64,000 nucleotides of DNA from Galaxea fascicularis. Its lineage: Eukaryota; Cnidaria; Anthozoa; Scleractinia; Euphylliidae. This document shows, in pieces, positions 12,440 through 23,404 of the stretch (position 1 is its first letter; each line of letters opens with the position of its first letter). Both the position numbers and the translations under genes were made by a program. The DNA is taken from NCBI GenBank assembly GCA_948470475.1, contig OX419339.1, forward strand, positions 16,824,863 to 16,888,862. Reading direction: 5' to 3'. Below the pieces are notes generated by a model that did not search any database, had not been told where the DNA came from, and saw nothing but the letters and a program-made list of their open reading frames with translations.

Positions 12440-13640
12440 CTGTTGCACAAGGTGGGCAGAACACAGGTGCTGGTGGGGTGGTTGGCAAAATTGATACACA
12501 ATGTGGACAGAACATAGGTGCTGGTGGGGTGGTTGGCAATGGTGCACAAGGTGAACAGAACATAGGTGCTAGTGGGGTCAGGTTTGCAAAGTTGCACAAG
12601 GTGGACAGAACATAGGTGCTGGTGTGGTGGTTGGCAATGTTGCACAAGGTGGACAAAACATAGGTGCTAGTGGGGTGGCTGGCAATGGTACACAATGTGG
12701 ACAGAACATAGGTGCTGGTGGGGTGGTTGGCAATGGTGCATAAGGTGGACAGAACATAGGTGCTAGTGGGGTGGTTTGCAATGTTGCACAAGGTGGACAA
12801 AACATAGGTGCTGGTGGGGTGGCTGGCAATGGTACACAAGGTGGACAGAAAATAGGTGCTAGTGGGGTGGTTGGCAATGGTGCACAAGGTGGACAGAACA
12901 TAGGTGTTGGTGGGGTGGTTGGCAATGGTGCACAAGGTGGATAGAACATAGGTGCTGGTGGTGTGGTTGACAATGGTGCACAAGGTGGACAGAACATAGG
13001 TGCTAGTGGGGTGGTTGGCAATGTTGCACAAGGTGGACAGAACATAGGTGCTGGTGGTGTGGTTGGCAATGGTACACAAGGTGGGCAGAACATAGGTGCT
13101 GGTGCAGGCGTTGGCAATGGTACACAAGGTGGACAGAACAGGTGCTAGTGGGGTGGTTGGCAATGGTGCACAAGGTGGATAGAACATAGGTGCTTGTGGG
13201 GTGGTTGGCAATGGTACACAAGGTGGGCAGAACATAGGTGTTAGTGGGGTGGTTGGCAATGGTGCACAAGGTGGGCAGAACATAGGTGCTGGTGGGGTGG
13301 TTGGCAATGGTGCATAAGGTGGACAGAACATAGGTGCTAGTGGGGTGGTTGGCAATAGTACACAAGGTGGGCAGAACATAGGTGCTGGTGGTGTGGTTGG
13401 CAATGGTGCACAAGGTGAGCAGAACATAGGTGCTGGTGGGGTGGCTGGGAATGGTACACAAGGTGGGCAGAACATAGGTGCTGGTGGTGTGGTTGGCAAT
13501 GGTGCACAAGGTGAGCAGAACATTGGTGCTGGTGGTGTGGCTGGCAATGGTGCACAAGGTGGACAGAACATAGGTGCTGGTGGGGTGGCTGGCAATGGTG
13601 GGCAAGGTGGACAAAACAAAGGTACTGGTGGGATGGTTGG
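12440..13640. repeat. 48-bp G/T-rich minisatellite, about 25 copies
   Basis: A unit of about 48 bp (core GGTGGTTGGCAATGGTGCAC followed by AAGGTGGACAGAACATAGGTGCTGGTGG) repeats with point changes and some indels. Because 48 is a multiple of three and the unit has few stop triplets, several frames stay open on both strands. Plus reads as Gly/Asn/Gln-rich 16-residue repeats (GGQNIGAGGVVGNGAQ). Minus reads as Pro/Cys-rich or Thr/Ser-rich repeats. On plus, scattered TAA and TAG changes break the frame. On minus, phase changes inside the array do not close it. That is what an unselected array would show, so I do not call the long minus-strand Pro/Cys frame a gene. Confidence 0.8.
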
Positions 13641-13723
13641 CAGTGGAGGATGGAACAAAGGTACAAGTGCGATTCTTTTTAGCAGTGGTAGCGGTAGACA
13701 AGGTGGGTGTAGTGTATGTGTAA

Positions 13724-14942
13724 GTGGTAATTCGGTGGTTGGCAGTGGCAATGGGGCCCAAGGGGACCAACACGCTGGTGATGGTACAACTGTTGGTATT
13801 TACCATGGGCAGAAAGGTGGGAGGAAGAGAGGTCTGTGTGGTGGCTAGTGATGGCGATTGTGGGCAAGGTAAGCACATTACTGGTAGTAGTGTGGTTGTA
13901 CAGGGAGAAAATGGTGGTTGTGTTGATAAGAAAGCAGTTAAACGAACTGCCAATGGTGTCACCGCTGATTATGGCAGATGCGGGAGAGTCGCATATGTTC
14001 AGGCTGTTGGAGAGGCTCATCCTACTTGGAAAACTCTCGATGGTCATAGGATTGAGGCGGGGAGCACATGTGTCCTTATAGACTTTGTGGCATCCATGGA
14101 CATTGCAGCCCCCATTATTTTGGGCGATGCACAAGAGAACTCTGTTTTGTACGGAGCTCCGTAAGTGCCATCCAATATTTACACTTTCCTTTTTACCATT
14201 TTCCTCGCCTTTCTGGTTTTCTCTCTTATTTTCACGACTTTTCTTCGCGACTTTTGTTTCCCGACTTTTTTTTAGCGACTTTTCCACGTGTAACGTCACC
14301 CACCCCGGACTCAAAGACAGACAGCAATGCAACAAAACATGGCGTCGATGAAGAAAGCAATCGAAGTAACATTCATAATCATTATATTTTTGCTTTATTG
14401 CCCCTATCTAATGCAGTTCTTCCACGTTATATACGAGTATAGCAGCAAGGCTACGTTGGTCGTGATGACCTCATGTTATCACAGTCGAGAGCTACTTTCA
14501 ACTCGCGCTTCAACATTCAACATTGGGAGATCTTAGCTCGGCTTCCTTATCCTCTCCTCTATTTCTCTTTTCCTGAGCCTGATTTAACATATCTGAAAGA
14601 TAACAAAAATCGGTTGCAGGTTTACCTCTTAAAGCACTGCATCTTCCGTGGACGCCATTTTCTTCGCACGTGCTGTACGGCTCTGAGCCCACGGTGAAAG
14701 TGGCGATAAAAAGTGTCACGAAAAAAAACAAGAGCGAAAACAAGAAAGTCGCGATAAAGGAAAAAAACCGGTGTACTTTTTGGATGGCCCTTACGGGGCT
14801 CCGTAGTTTTGCGTCCGGGCATGTTTTTTGTTCCGCGCAGCAGTAAGCTTTTCACGCGTGAAAGCTACGTAGCAGGCACTGAAAAAAGTTGTTCTCCTCC
14901 AGTATGTTTATTAAAGTGTAATCATAATGTAATACCACTTTG
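13724..14942 (+). pseudogene. Unrecognised Gly/Asn-rich reading frame interrupted by a transposon
   Basis: Downstream of the minisatellite the plus strand stays open from 13724 into the inverted-repeat element at 14150, where it stops after four element-derived codons. Across the element, using one copy of the flanking GTTTTG, the same frame resumes at 14811 and runs to a TGA at 14942. It would add about 43 residues with several Cys. The N-terminal part continues the composition of the minisatellite (Gly, Asp, Gln, Val) but in a shifted frame. The middle holds GHRIEAGSTCVLIDFVASM, which I cannot assign. The frame could be a host gene broken by the insertion and by a frameshift near 13830, or a chance open stretch. 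No splice or promoter signal supports it. Confidence 0.3.
14150..14804. mobile_element. DNA transposon with long degenerate inverted repeats
   Basis: The left end TACGGAGCTCCGTAAGTGCC is matched by the inverted right end (reverse complement TACGGAGCCCCGTAAGGGCC). Similarity continues inward for about 100 bp through T-rich, CGACTTT-containing sequence. GTTTTG flanks both ends (14144-14149 and 14805-14810), a likely target-site duplication of at least 6 bp. The interior encodes nothing recognisable. The GTAAGT in the left end resembles a splice donor but belongs to the repeat. Confidence 0.7.
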
Positions 14943-15480
14943 AAAAAGCATAATTTTGCTTATGAGATTATCCGACGATTTACCAATTTCTTTTACATCG
15001 GTTGCTAGACATGTCTGGCAAAGTAGTTTTTGTCTTGTTAAGTGCCGTGATGTATGTGTATCGACCTGCTAGCTTTTTTCCTTTTGAAAACGCTAATAAT
15101 AGTGCTAGCTTTTGACTTGTACAACCAAAACCTCAGAAGTAAAGCATTGGCTTGGCTAAATGGTAAGGCATGATCAGTTCTTTTATCGAAATAAATAAGG
15201 CGCAAATTATTGAGGCTTTTGCAGAAGTGAGACTGTTTAAATGGTGCTGGTGGCCTGTCGCCAAGCAGCAATTCCTAAGTTTATATAAGGAGCTATTAAC
15301 AACTTGTATATAAATACTTAAAAGATTATCAGTTTTGCATCATGTCCAGTTGTACTTCTTACTTTTTCTGTAATCAACATGCTGCTTCCAATAAATATTT
15401 TGCTGATTTTAATCAATTAGTACTCCAAGTTATTTAACAAAATCTTTGCCCCCCGGGGGCTTAATAGAGCTTTTACGGTA
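14811..15480. other. Non-coding stretch
   Basis: Apart from the possible end of the broken reading frame before 14942, I see only AT-rich DNA with no gene or structured repeat. Confidence 0.35.
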
Positions 15481-15745
15481 GTTTAATATTGATTTCGCTC
15501 AGATGGTCCAAGACGGCCTAATGGGCACTTTTCCCATTAAGAACTTCTAATCCGCTAGCAACTATGTAGGTTAATCGTTTGCACAGATGGTCCAAGGTGG
15601 TCAAATGGGCTCTTTTCCCAATTAAAACTTCTTACCCATCAGCAACGCTGTTCTCACCATATAGTTTAATTTTTGCTCAGATGGTCCAAGACGGCCTAAT
15701 GTGCACTTTTCCCGTTTCGATCCCAACATCTAAACCACCAGCACC
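15481..15745. repeat. Three diverged direct repeats of about 84-94 bp
   Basis: The words CAGATGGTCCAAGACGGCC, then CTTTTCCCATT and AACTTCTAA, recur starting at 15500, 15584 and 15678. The first and third copies are closest, and both are preceded by GTTTAAT. No conserved reading frame is seen. Confidence 0.7.
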
Positions 15746-16551
15746 ACTTTTGCCCCACACAGTGGATCCATGCATAACTTGTATATATCATTCTTTTTAC
15801 AAAATAGAGAATTCAAGCAAGGACTGCGTCAACAGCAATAAGAGCGCCACTATACAATAGGTTGAAGGAGCTAAAACAATGACTTTTCACGCGCGTTAGG
15901 AAGTTCAGTCGATTTTGTTACCGTCTTCTACCAAACAGCAACGTGAGATTAACTCAGTCAAGGTTTGATGGAGGATGAGAAGTCACAAGGGGAATAATTT
16001 CATTTTCTTACTTTCTGGACTTAACATCGTTCCCACCTTTATAGTCCCGGAATGGTTCGCTCACCTTTTACGAGTTGAACGCATGGAATAAACCCGAATT
16101 AGTTACAATAACTTTGGTAAAACCTTTTAAGGGTCTTCGTCGGCATCACCGTGGTTGTTCAAAGCCCCTACTAACGATGGCGAGCTCAAGCGATGATAAT
16201 CCAACAAAAGACAAAAGCATCATGTAAATGTAAAACGTCTCGTTAGTCTAAATCTTTCGCAATTAATCCACAGTTTGTCTAGTTTATCTAGTAATAATGC
16301 TTACGAATTCTCCAGAAACAACTGAACAAAGCTATTTTGAACGGCCTTATACAAGTAACGAAAGCAAAGAAAAAGTTACCGTCACGCGTTCACGTTCTCG
16401 AAAAAACATAAAATTTGGTCTTTTCAGGTTGTTTTGTAAAGGACGGCAAAGAAATGTACAAACACACGTGCAGAGCAATTGTTTTTGCTCATAAACTCAT
16501 TGTTTTGTGGCGTTCTCGTTGCCGATGCAGCCGTCCTTACTTAAAACCCCG
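15746..16551. other. Non-coding stretch
   Basis: No supported gene. A short plus-strand frame at 16297-16494 has no recognisable domain and no splice context I trust. Confidence 0.3.
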
Positions 16552-16554
16552 TAA

Positions 16555-16783
16555 TGCACCTATCAATGTTTAGACGGAGAGGGGGGGGGGGGGGGTACGG
16601 GCAAAGGTGCGTCATTTGAATTTTCTTGCAATTTTTTGGTCAAATTCCCGACCCTTGGGACTGGAAATAGTTTAACAATCCTTTATAATATTTGAACTTT
16701 AATTAGTACAAGTGTTCAAATGCCGCATCTTTGCCCGTACCCCCCCCCCCCCCCCCCTCTCCGTCTAAACATTGATAGGTGCA
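16555..16783. mobile_element. PIF/Harbinger-like MITE with G/C homopolymer arms (TAA TSD)
   Basis: A 229-bp element whose ends TGCACCTATCAATGTTTAGA are inverted copies. It is flanked by TAA on both sides (16552-16554 and 16784-16786), the TWA-type 3-bp duplication typical of Harbinger insertions. Each arm continues through CGGAGAG into a run of about 15-17 G (left) or C (right), then GTACGGGCAAAG. The centre is AT-rich and non-coding. Confidence 0.8.
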
Positions 16784-17417
16784 TAATATTTTCACACCAA
16801 AGTGCGGAATAGGATGCCTAACGAGCCGTCGACATATTCACTTCTTCCCCGCTTAACGTCGCTAACGTCAGCCGAGAGCAATTCATGTTTCCAACATTCG
16901 AACGTTTTAATTCATAATTTCTGATCGGGAACAGATATTCAAGCACAAAAATAATGATGTCTCTGTCTGTGAACATGCATTATCAGACCACTGATAACAT
17001 CACAAAAACGTTTATTCGACAATGGTTCTTTAACACTGAAAATGGACTTACAGTGGAATGGTATACGCGATCCGTTCTTGTAATGAAGACACGGAAAGAA
17101 TGTACAATACTGCTGTGTTGAAATCGCTATAGCTTGGAAAAAGCATGTTCAAAAACATGTATGGACTGGATTTCCATATGTGTTACTATTTAATCTAAGG
17201 GTTGCCTGCATTGCCTCAATGAAGTCCCCTACGTTAGTAGTTTTGCCGAGGATGACAGCGGCACTGTTTGGACCATGTTGGTGGTTGTACTGTCGACAAA
17301 GACAATCTTTTCGTTTCGCATACTTATAACGACCGTCCTTTCATTTCATTTCAACGTATTGACTGGTCGTTACAACGTTTGAGGAGTTGATAGCTAAGGG
17401 TTGAAGGAGGATGTGGG

Positions 17418-17871
17418 TCACATACTCTCACCGCACAGTAGAGTGACCCAAACAGTAGATAGTGCTGCATATGGCTCCAGGTCGCAATTCAGTTGATGAA
17501 CAATAAGGCAGTGATGCTGCACGCGTGATGCTCCACGCGTGATACTGCACGCGTTGCTTCCGTTTCTACCCGGGAAGGTAGACTGGCTGACGTCTTTCGG
17601 AAAGTCCCAAATACAAACCGTATTATGGGTGTGCTGACGCAGGGGAACAGTGATTTCAGTTGATGCAGAATCATTATCATCACTCACGCTATCGCCGTCG
17701 GCACCGTCATCCTCAACATCACTAAAACTGGCGGAATCGACTACATCGAGCTCGTGCTCGTCTACATCGTCTTCAAGATTGGTACAAGTGTTCGCATTAT
17801 CACCTTGTGAAACCTTTTGAAAGCTGGTTACGGCTTTGTTCACTTGTTCTCGATAGAGCAAGAAAACTTTC
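17418..17871 (-). CDS. Candidate exon of an acidic protein, unrecognised
   Basis: A minus-strand frame is open for about 150 codons. An acceptor-like CTCCTTAG just upstream of 17871 is a plausible start; there is no early ATG. The N-terminal part is KVFLLYREQVNKAVTSF. A long Asp/Glu/Ser-rich stretch follows (about 17640-17810), then an ordinary C-terminal tail to a stop at 17418. No domain is recognisable. Low-complexity acidic segments can arise by chance from GAT/GAC-rich DNA, so this may not be a gene. Confidence 0.3.
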
Positions 17872-19605
17872 CTAAGGAGCGCAATTTTTACATCAATTAT
17901 GAGGCGTATCTCAGTTGACGATCTGCACTGCCTTACAAAGAGACCAAAGCAACAAAATTAACCAAACCTAAAACTGAACAGTGAAATCAAAAGTATGATC
18001 CACAGTCGTATGCAATAATTCTATTGAAAAAGACAGATAATTTAGTAGCATACAATCATGGCCACAACACGTCTTCCTATAAAGGCCAGGTAGGTTGAAG
18101 ATCTTAAAGTTATCATTACTAACTAGTACCTAATTGCTTTCTGTCTATCTCCGGTTTCTGTAACTTCCATTCCCAGACCAATTCATTTAAAGGCTAATCA
18201 TTATCCTGTGCCCAAGAGATGGCGGCCATTCAATCCGCGTTGCCTCTTATTTTTTACTAATGCAGCAAAATATGGCAGTACTGTTTATTTTTATAAAACA
18301 GCTGTTAAAAAAGGTCATACTATTTGCTCCTGCTTTTCAACGTTGTCTGATGAAACATTCTGTTCCAGTTCTTTCACCTAAAACAGCCAAAATCATTTCT
18401 CAAGAACTACTCAAATGAAAATAACAAATCGCATTCAAAATTAAAAGGCATTCCCACTATACTACAAATAAAACTGTTAATTCCTATAAAATAACGTCTA
18501 AACCACAAGGAAAAAGGAAACAGAAAATACTCTCTTAAACTGGTAGGAGAGTCCTTGCTACTTGCGCTCGTGCTTACGTTCTCCTATTTTCGCACTTAAT
18601 ATAAGGTTTTTTTTTCTTCTTGTATTGGCTATGTGTCCGCTGGTCAGCAGCTGTTCTTCAGTTTGAAGGACAAGTTTCACTCCTACACTGTTATTTTCAC
18701 AAGGAAAACACCTTACTCATCTGCAAATTGTGGAATGCAATCTATCACACTCACTTTCAGTTTTGACAAATTTCTTTTTTCCTCCAGGTTCTCAATTGCT
18801 TGTTGGGGCGCAGGAATGCGAACGCTAGTGTAAAACGTTCACAAATTGCCCATTTCTTTCTTTACCACCTCTACTTGTTCCACCCATCTGTCATGAATTT
18901 GAAAGGCATCAAGGAATTTTTTCTTGTTCCAGAAACTGGCATGTTCTGTGATTAGTTCATCATGGCTTAGTTACAATATGCACGTAAACAAAACAACCAT
19001 ACAGACTTCATGTACATAACTATTAGACAACCAACTCAGTGTCAAAAGATGTCATTGATAGGAATCCCTTCCAGGGTAAATAATGCTTAACAATGCCAAT
19101 TGGCTCATGCCGTGGATATCTGTTTGCTGAGGGCTGGCTGTGATAGCCTGGATATATGGATTATACCAATGCATTATATCTTGGCTAAGATAGAAGGGGA
19201 AACTGGCCTTTTCATTGCAAAAGCCCCCTTGCAAATTACACTCAAGAGGTTAACAGACGTCAATAATAATATCAACGTTCAAGGAGTCCCAAGTCCTCCA
19301 AGTAATTAGCAACAGTCATACCACAGCCATATCACAGCACCCAGTCCTGGAGGAATTTGACCCATTCCTTCTATCAGTGAGATCAAGAAAGCCTAATTAT
19401 AAAAAGTAAGTATGAGATTCCAACCTATGCAAGGATAAATCAGAATTATCAGCCCTATATAAATGCTATTGATCGTTGCTATACATTTATAGGCACAACA
19501 GGTTAAGGGGTTCATTGTAAGCTAAAGGTGTTTGTACATGTATGACAACTTGCGGAGAAAGCAACTAGGTGTAAGCTACGCATGGTTTAAAAAATGCACA
19601 AAAAA
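17872..19605. other. Non-coding stretch
   Basis: AT-rich with no supported gene, RNA or structured repeat. Short open frames at 18633-18833 and 19100-19309 have no recognisable content. Confidence 0.35.
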
Positions 19606-19682
19606 TGGCTTGCAAGAGATTTGAACCCATGATCTTTGCAACACTTGCGCAAATGCTTTACCACTGAGCTAATTTCAATCCT
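19606..19682 (-). repeat. tRNA-derived SINE fragment or tRNA pseudogene
   Basis: Read on minus, the segment has an A-box-like TTAGCTCAGTGGTAAAGC and a B-box-like GGGTTCAAATC at tRNA spacing and ends in AAGCCA. The acceptor stem does not pair well (GGATTGAA against CTTGCAAGCC) and I could not build a proper anticodon stem. It is therefore a tRNA-like promoter relic, not a functional tRNA gene. Confidence 0.6.
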
Positions 19683-19878
19683 TCACATATGCAGTTTTCC
19701 TATGCTTCCTCATGATTGTCAGATGAAACCACAAAATTCATTATAAAATGCTCATAAAAGCAACTCCTTCCTTGATTGCAGCTGAGGTGTTTATGTTTTG
19801 TAGGTCCACGTAGGTGGGATCACTAAATAGAGCTGATCTCGAGGTGCTAACCCTTTAACTCCGGATCAATGTCAGTAT

Positions 19879-19984
19879 CTGGGCAACTGCGCACCTACCC
19901 CTCCCCTAACCCAACATGTTGTAATAAGTTAATAAGTTAGTGTTAATGTTGGGTTAGGGGAGGGGTAGGTGCGCAGTTGCCCAG
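19879..19984. mobile_element. Hairpin MITE with about 38-bp arms
   Basis: Arms CTGGGCAACTGCGCACCTAC and, at the other end, GTAGGTGCGCAGTTGCCCAG are exact inverted copies. Pairing continues through CCCTCCCCTAACCCAACA. The loop is a short AT-rich spacer with repeated TAATAAGTT/TTAATGTT words. No convincing target-site duplication is seen. Confidence 0.75.
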
Positions 19985-20195
19985 CCTTAACCCCTAAGGG
20001 ATCTCTCTTTGACGAGTAGAATCGTCTAGCGTTAGACAGAGTAAACTCTATAAAGTCACTCTTAGAGAGGAAAGGGTTACTGGAGATAGTTTTTGAACCC
20101 TTTAACCCCTAAGGGGTCTTCCTTTGACGAGTAAAATCGTCTGGCGTAAGACAGTAAAATCTATAGAGTCACTCTTAGGGAGGAAAGGGTTAAAG
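19985..20195. repeat. Two tandem copies of a repeat of about 105-115 bp
   Basis: Two copies start TTAACCCCTAAGG (near 19987 and 20102). Each contains TTTGACGAGTA-AATCGTCT, then GACAGTAAA-like and AGTCACTCTTAG blocks, and ends GAGGAAAGGGTTA. The start and end words are themselves inverted (TTAACCC/GGGTTA), so each copy may be a small inverted-repeat element. Confidence 0.65.
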
Positions 20196-20216
20196 TGAGG
20201 CAAAAAAAAAATGTTC

Positions 20217-20600
20217 CTATTGATACTTAATAGTCTGTTCAATCCTCCCATCTGCATCCACTTTGATACTGTGAGGTTTATGCCTTAAAGCACCACCAAA
20301 CAAAGCCTCTCTATCATGGAACAACTGCACTTCGTGAACAGTGGCACACATTTTAAACACATCCTTCTCCCACCACGCTCTGAACATCGAACCAATCATA
20401 GCCGCTGGTGACACAACTCGCACTCAGATACACCATACCCCTCCGCATGTAGAAAACTTTGAAAATCAACGGTCTAAAAGCCTCCAAGTTTTCAATTCTC
20501 CATATGTCCCACACGACGTCTTCCACAGACTGGAAGGTTTCAAGAGCAGTACTAACAAGGTCAGCGCACCTTGTTGTGGTGGTGGACTGTCTGGCCTTCG
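20217..20600 (-). pseudogene. Possible degraded coding remnant, unrecognised
   Basis: Minus-strand codons run to a TAG at 20217 in one frame (ending KVDADGRIEQTIKYQ). Upstream, about 20400-20600 is open in a different frame with protein-like composition (for example SVEDVVWDIWRIENLEAF). One small indel near 20380 would join the two, so this could be a decayed gene or an exon pair. I cannot assign a family, and both frames could be chance. Confidence 0.2.
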
Positions 20601-21028
20601 TCTTCTAATTAATACTAATGGTGGGTAATGTTTTTGATACATATTGTACAGTCACAGGTCTTTCAGTTCAGGGTCAACTTTTATTGAAGAAATCATTCCC
20701 CATAATTCAACTAAAAGCACCTGTCCATACAAAACATTTAACTTCATGAGGCTTGCTATGAGAAGACCAATTCTTCTGGTACAAGTTCTGTTTGCTAGTC
20801 GCAGTTTTTATATTTGCGTTTCTGACAGTTTACAGCTCATTTGAAAATAAAGGAATATGGTTACTTCATATAGCACTTCATGAAGTTTACTGAACTAGAA
20901 ATCAAAAAGGTATGAAGCCTGGCTTTCTTATCTCTCTGCCCTTACAAAAACGTGTCAAAGGTCATTTCTTGTGCAAAATATTTCTATCGAAAGCAAATAA
21001 TTTAGGACATAAGGACCCCACTAGAATA
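20601..21028. other. Non-coding stretch
   Basis: No gene or structured repeat is visible before the inverted-repeat element at 21029. Confidence 0.35.
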
Positions 21029-21198
21029 GGCCATTTCCGAGATCGCTTGAGCCTCTATTTCAAAGCGAGTCTAAGTGCGAAGTCTTTGTAATGAAAATGA
21101 GTTTTCGCTCATATGGAACGCTGAACTTACTACCATCACAAAACTTTCGTACTTAGACTCGCTTTGAAATAGAGGCTCAAGCGAACTCGGAAATGGCC
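21029..21198. mobile_element. MITE with about 50-bp inverted repeats
   Basis: GGCCATTTCCGAGATCGCTT at the left matches the inverted right end (reverse complement GGCCATTTCCGAGTTCGCTT). Pairing continues through GAGCCTCTATTTCAAAGCG and AGTCTAAGT. The centre (about 60 bp) is non-coding. No clear target-site duplication is seen. Confidence 0.7.
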
Positions 21199-22530
21199 CA
21201 TTTGCAAAAAATCACCATCAAGCTCTGCTATTGTCGTGTCGATCATGCTAAACGCAGTGGCGCAGCTTTGACAATTTACAAACCTTTTTTTGAATGAAAT
21301 CCCTTCGGGCTCTAACAGGGAAACAAACTGGAGCTTTTCTAACTAATTATTCCTCTACTTCTTGAGGCCATTAGCCCTTAATTCTCCCCATCAAAAAATC
21401 AAAATGGAAATTCTCTTCGGGAAAATTCTTTCAGTGCGTCAGTTTTCAGTTTGACTGTAAATCATGCTAGCAAAATCATTTAAAGTTGATTTAGATCAAT
21501 GAAAAGGTCAATAAAAATAAAAAGTTGCGCTAGTTGTTTTGATCCGCATTCTTTAAAACTGGCACGATTGTCTTGGTTAAATCTCTTTAAACCACTTCAT
21601 TACTTGACATTCTAAACATAAGATCGCCTTCAAATCTTGTAACAGAACGTTAACACATCGTAATCGTAAAATAGGCCTAAAAGGAAAATGATGGTGGAAA
21701 AGCACGCTAGGTCAATTATACGTTCACTGTGTCCGTGAGAGCTTTGAAATTTATAACCAAAAGACCTAAGAATAATTGAAAAAGCCAAATATGAAACTAA
21801 AGTGACTGAAAAATAATCGCAAAATATTTACAAGTAACAAATTGTTAGCTACCCTCACTGATAATTTGAAGAGAGCTATGTATAAATAAGACAGAAACAT
21901 TTTCCATTAATTTCTTGAAAATTGTGCTTCCTGTCCTTTCACCAGATTCTCTGCGTCCTTTCTTTACGCCGGCGCAGTTCGGAGTTAATCACAACTCAAT
22001 CACTTTTTTGTTACTTTAATTTGTTAAGTAACATCGTGTTGGAAAAGATTACTCCATCAGGCTCATTTACTAACAAATTACCAATTCATGTCAGCTGAAC
22101 GTCCAGGAGGTATGTTTCCTTTTCAAGCTGTAAACGTTCAGTTCAGTTACATTTTCATGTAATTTCTTTTACAACTGGCATCAAGATCCATAAAACAACG
22201 GTTGTTCTTTTCCATTCAACATCAAACAACGTTGTGAAATAAGATCAGTTACTACGTTACAACTTTTAGAAGTTGCTCATCAACAAATTTTTACCAGTGG
22301 TGAAAACCACTGCTCCTCAGCCATAGGTTAACACATCACTACTGTAGACATAATCCGCTAAGTATTGTCTTTTCTAGCAGATATGGCAAGATCACTGCCG
22401 CCGTGAAAATCTCACCGTTTCCTTATCATTTGGATTCTTGACACTACCTTTTGGCCTCTTGCACAACATACATCACACAAACCATCAATCAGGAGTATGC
22501 AGCAGTTGTCTTGTGAACGAACTGCCCAAC
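21199..22530. other. Non-coding stretch, 3' side of the PPP1R16-like gene
   Basis: No coding frame is supported. The part nearest 22530 is expected to hold the 3' untranslated region of the minus-strand gene, but I cannot mark a polyadenylation site with confidence. Confidence 0.35.
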
Positions 22531-22829
22531 TCACATTAAAACACAACACGACTTCTTGTGCCGTTCGACGGTAACATCATTTGGCTGCGTGAACCTTTTC
22601 TTTGGTTCCTCCCACGAGCTTTTGACTTGATTGTTTGTGTTGTTGATATCAGATGTCTGTTTATCATGAGATGTCCCACTTGACACCTCCAGTGTTGCAG
22701 GTGTATTAGCTGTGTTGCGCTGTGTTGGTTGAGGCATGGTGGGTTTAGGCGTGTACTTCGCAGTATCTGCTTGAGGAGATAGCTTCACATCGACAGGTGA
22801 TACTGCTTTGGAAGTTCTGATGTCGTTAG
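22531..22829 (-). CDS. PPP1R16-like gene, last exon with C-terminal CaaX box
   Basis: This is the terminal exon of a minus-strand gene resembling vertebrate PPP1R16A/B (MYPT3/TIMAP), membrane-targeted regulatory subunits of protein phosphatase 1. A pyrimidine-rich acceptor (TTACTTTCACTCCAAAG) precedes base 22829. Entering with two bases of a split Ala codon gives 98 further residues to the stop. The body is a Ser/Thr/Pro/Lys-rich linker. The protein ends ERHKKSCCVLM: basic residues, a possible palmitoylated Cys, and a CVLM box whose final Met favours farnesylation. PPP1R16A/B proteins also end in a CaaX box, which supports the family call. Phase matches the donor at 24044. The retrotransposon upstream in the previous exon prevents the frame from reaching this exon in the assembled allele. 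Confidence 0.7.
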
Positions 22830-23339
22830 CTTTGGAGTGAAAGTAATAACAAGACCTGTTTAGTTCAGTTGATACAGTCAAATTGGACATTAGGCAATGG
22901 ACGCTGTACACCTTGTGTTTTGATTGGTCTATGGCATCATGAGTCGAAGAAAGTAGAAAAATGTATAAAACAAATAGATTGCACTTGTCACTGCGCGTGT
23001 ACTTCAACACGTGGTAAGACCACCAGTCGTGCTCCTCGCCTACGGTTCGTATCGTACCTCTTTGTTCTTAACGCGTTCTTAACGCGTGCGTTATCAGCGT
23101 ACACACGAACTGGCAAATCAGTGGAATCTATTTGTTGAGTCTTTTCAAAACTGCTTGGCAAACTGCCACAGTATAGGTATTTCAACATTGCCGAATAGTT
23201 CGGAGCGTGTGCGAGTGGAACAAACCGGTCAGTCATGTTACAAGAATACCACACAAATTAATGTTTTTGCTAAGCTGCGAGCCACTCACTGGGCACTAAG
23301 GCCACATGGTAGTCGGCATTACCCCTTAAATCTACCAAA

Positions 23340-23404
23340 TAAAGTTTGAGCTGGAGCGTTAGCAGTCCATGGACAGCTGTTTCGGCCTTATTAGGCCTCA
23401 TCAG
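23340..23404 (-). ncRNA. Hammerhead-ribozyme-like core (retroelement relic)
   Basis: On minus the sequence reads CTGATGAG, a short stem (GGCC...GGCC around TAATAA) and then GAAAC, which is the conserved CUGAUGA-stem II-GAAA core of a hammerhead ribozyme. It is followed by a self-complementary AGCTGTCCATGGACTGCT that could form stem III. Hammerheads of this kind are known from Penelope-like retroelements of cnidarians and other animals. I could not assign stem I or the cleavage site confidently, and no Penelope coding sequence lies nearby, so this may be a decayed fragment. Confidence 0.4.

Noticed and set aside
12420..13751. A 443-codon minus-strand Pro/Cys-rich frame
   Set aside because: It exists because the 48-bp minisatellite lacks stops in several frames. 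It changes phase within the array, and other frames on both strands are equally open.
14161..14166. GTAAGT as a splice donor ending an exon at 14160
   Set aside because: The hexamer lies inside the terminal inverted repeat of the element at 14150-14804, so it is part of the transposon.
19606..19682. A functional tRNA gene on minus
   Set aside because: A- and B-box-like segments are present, but the acceptor stem does not pair and no proper anticodon arm forms.
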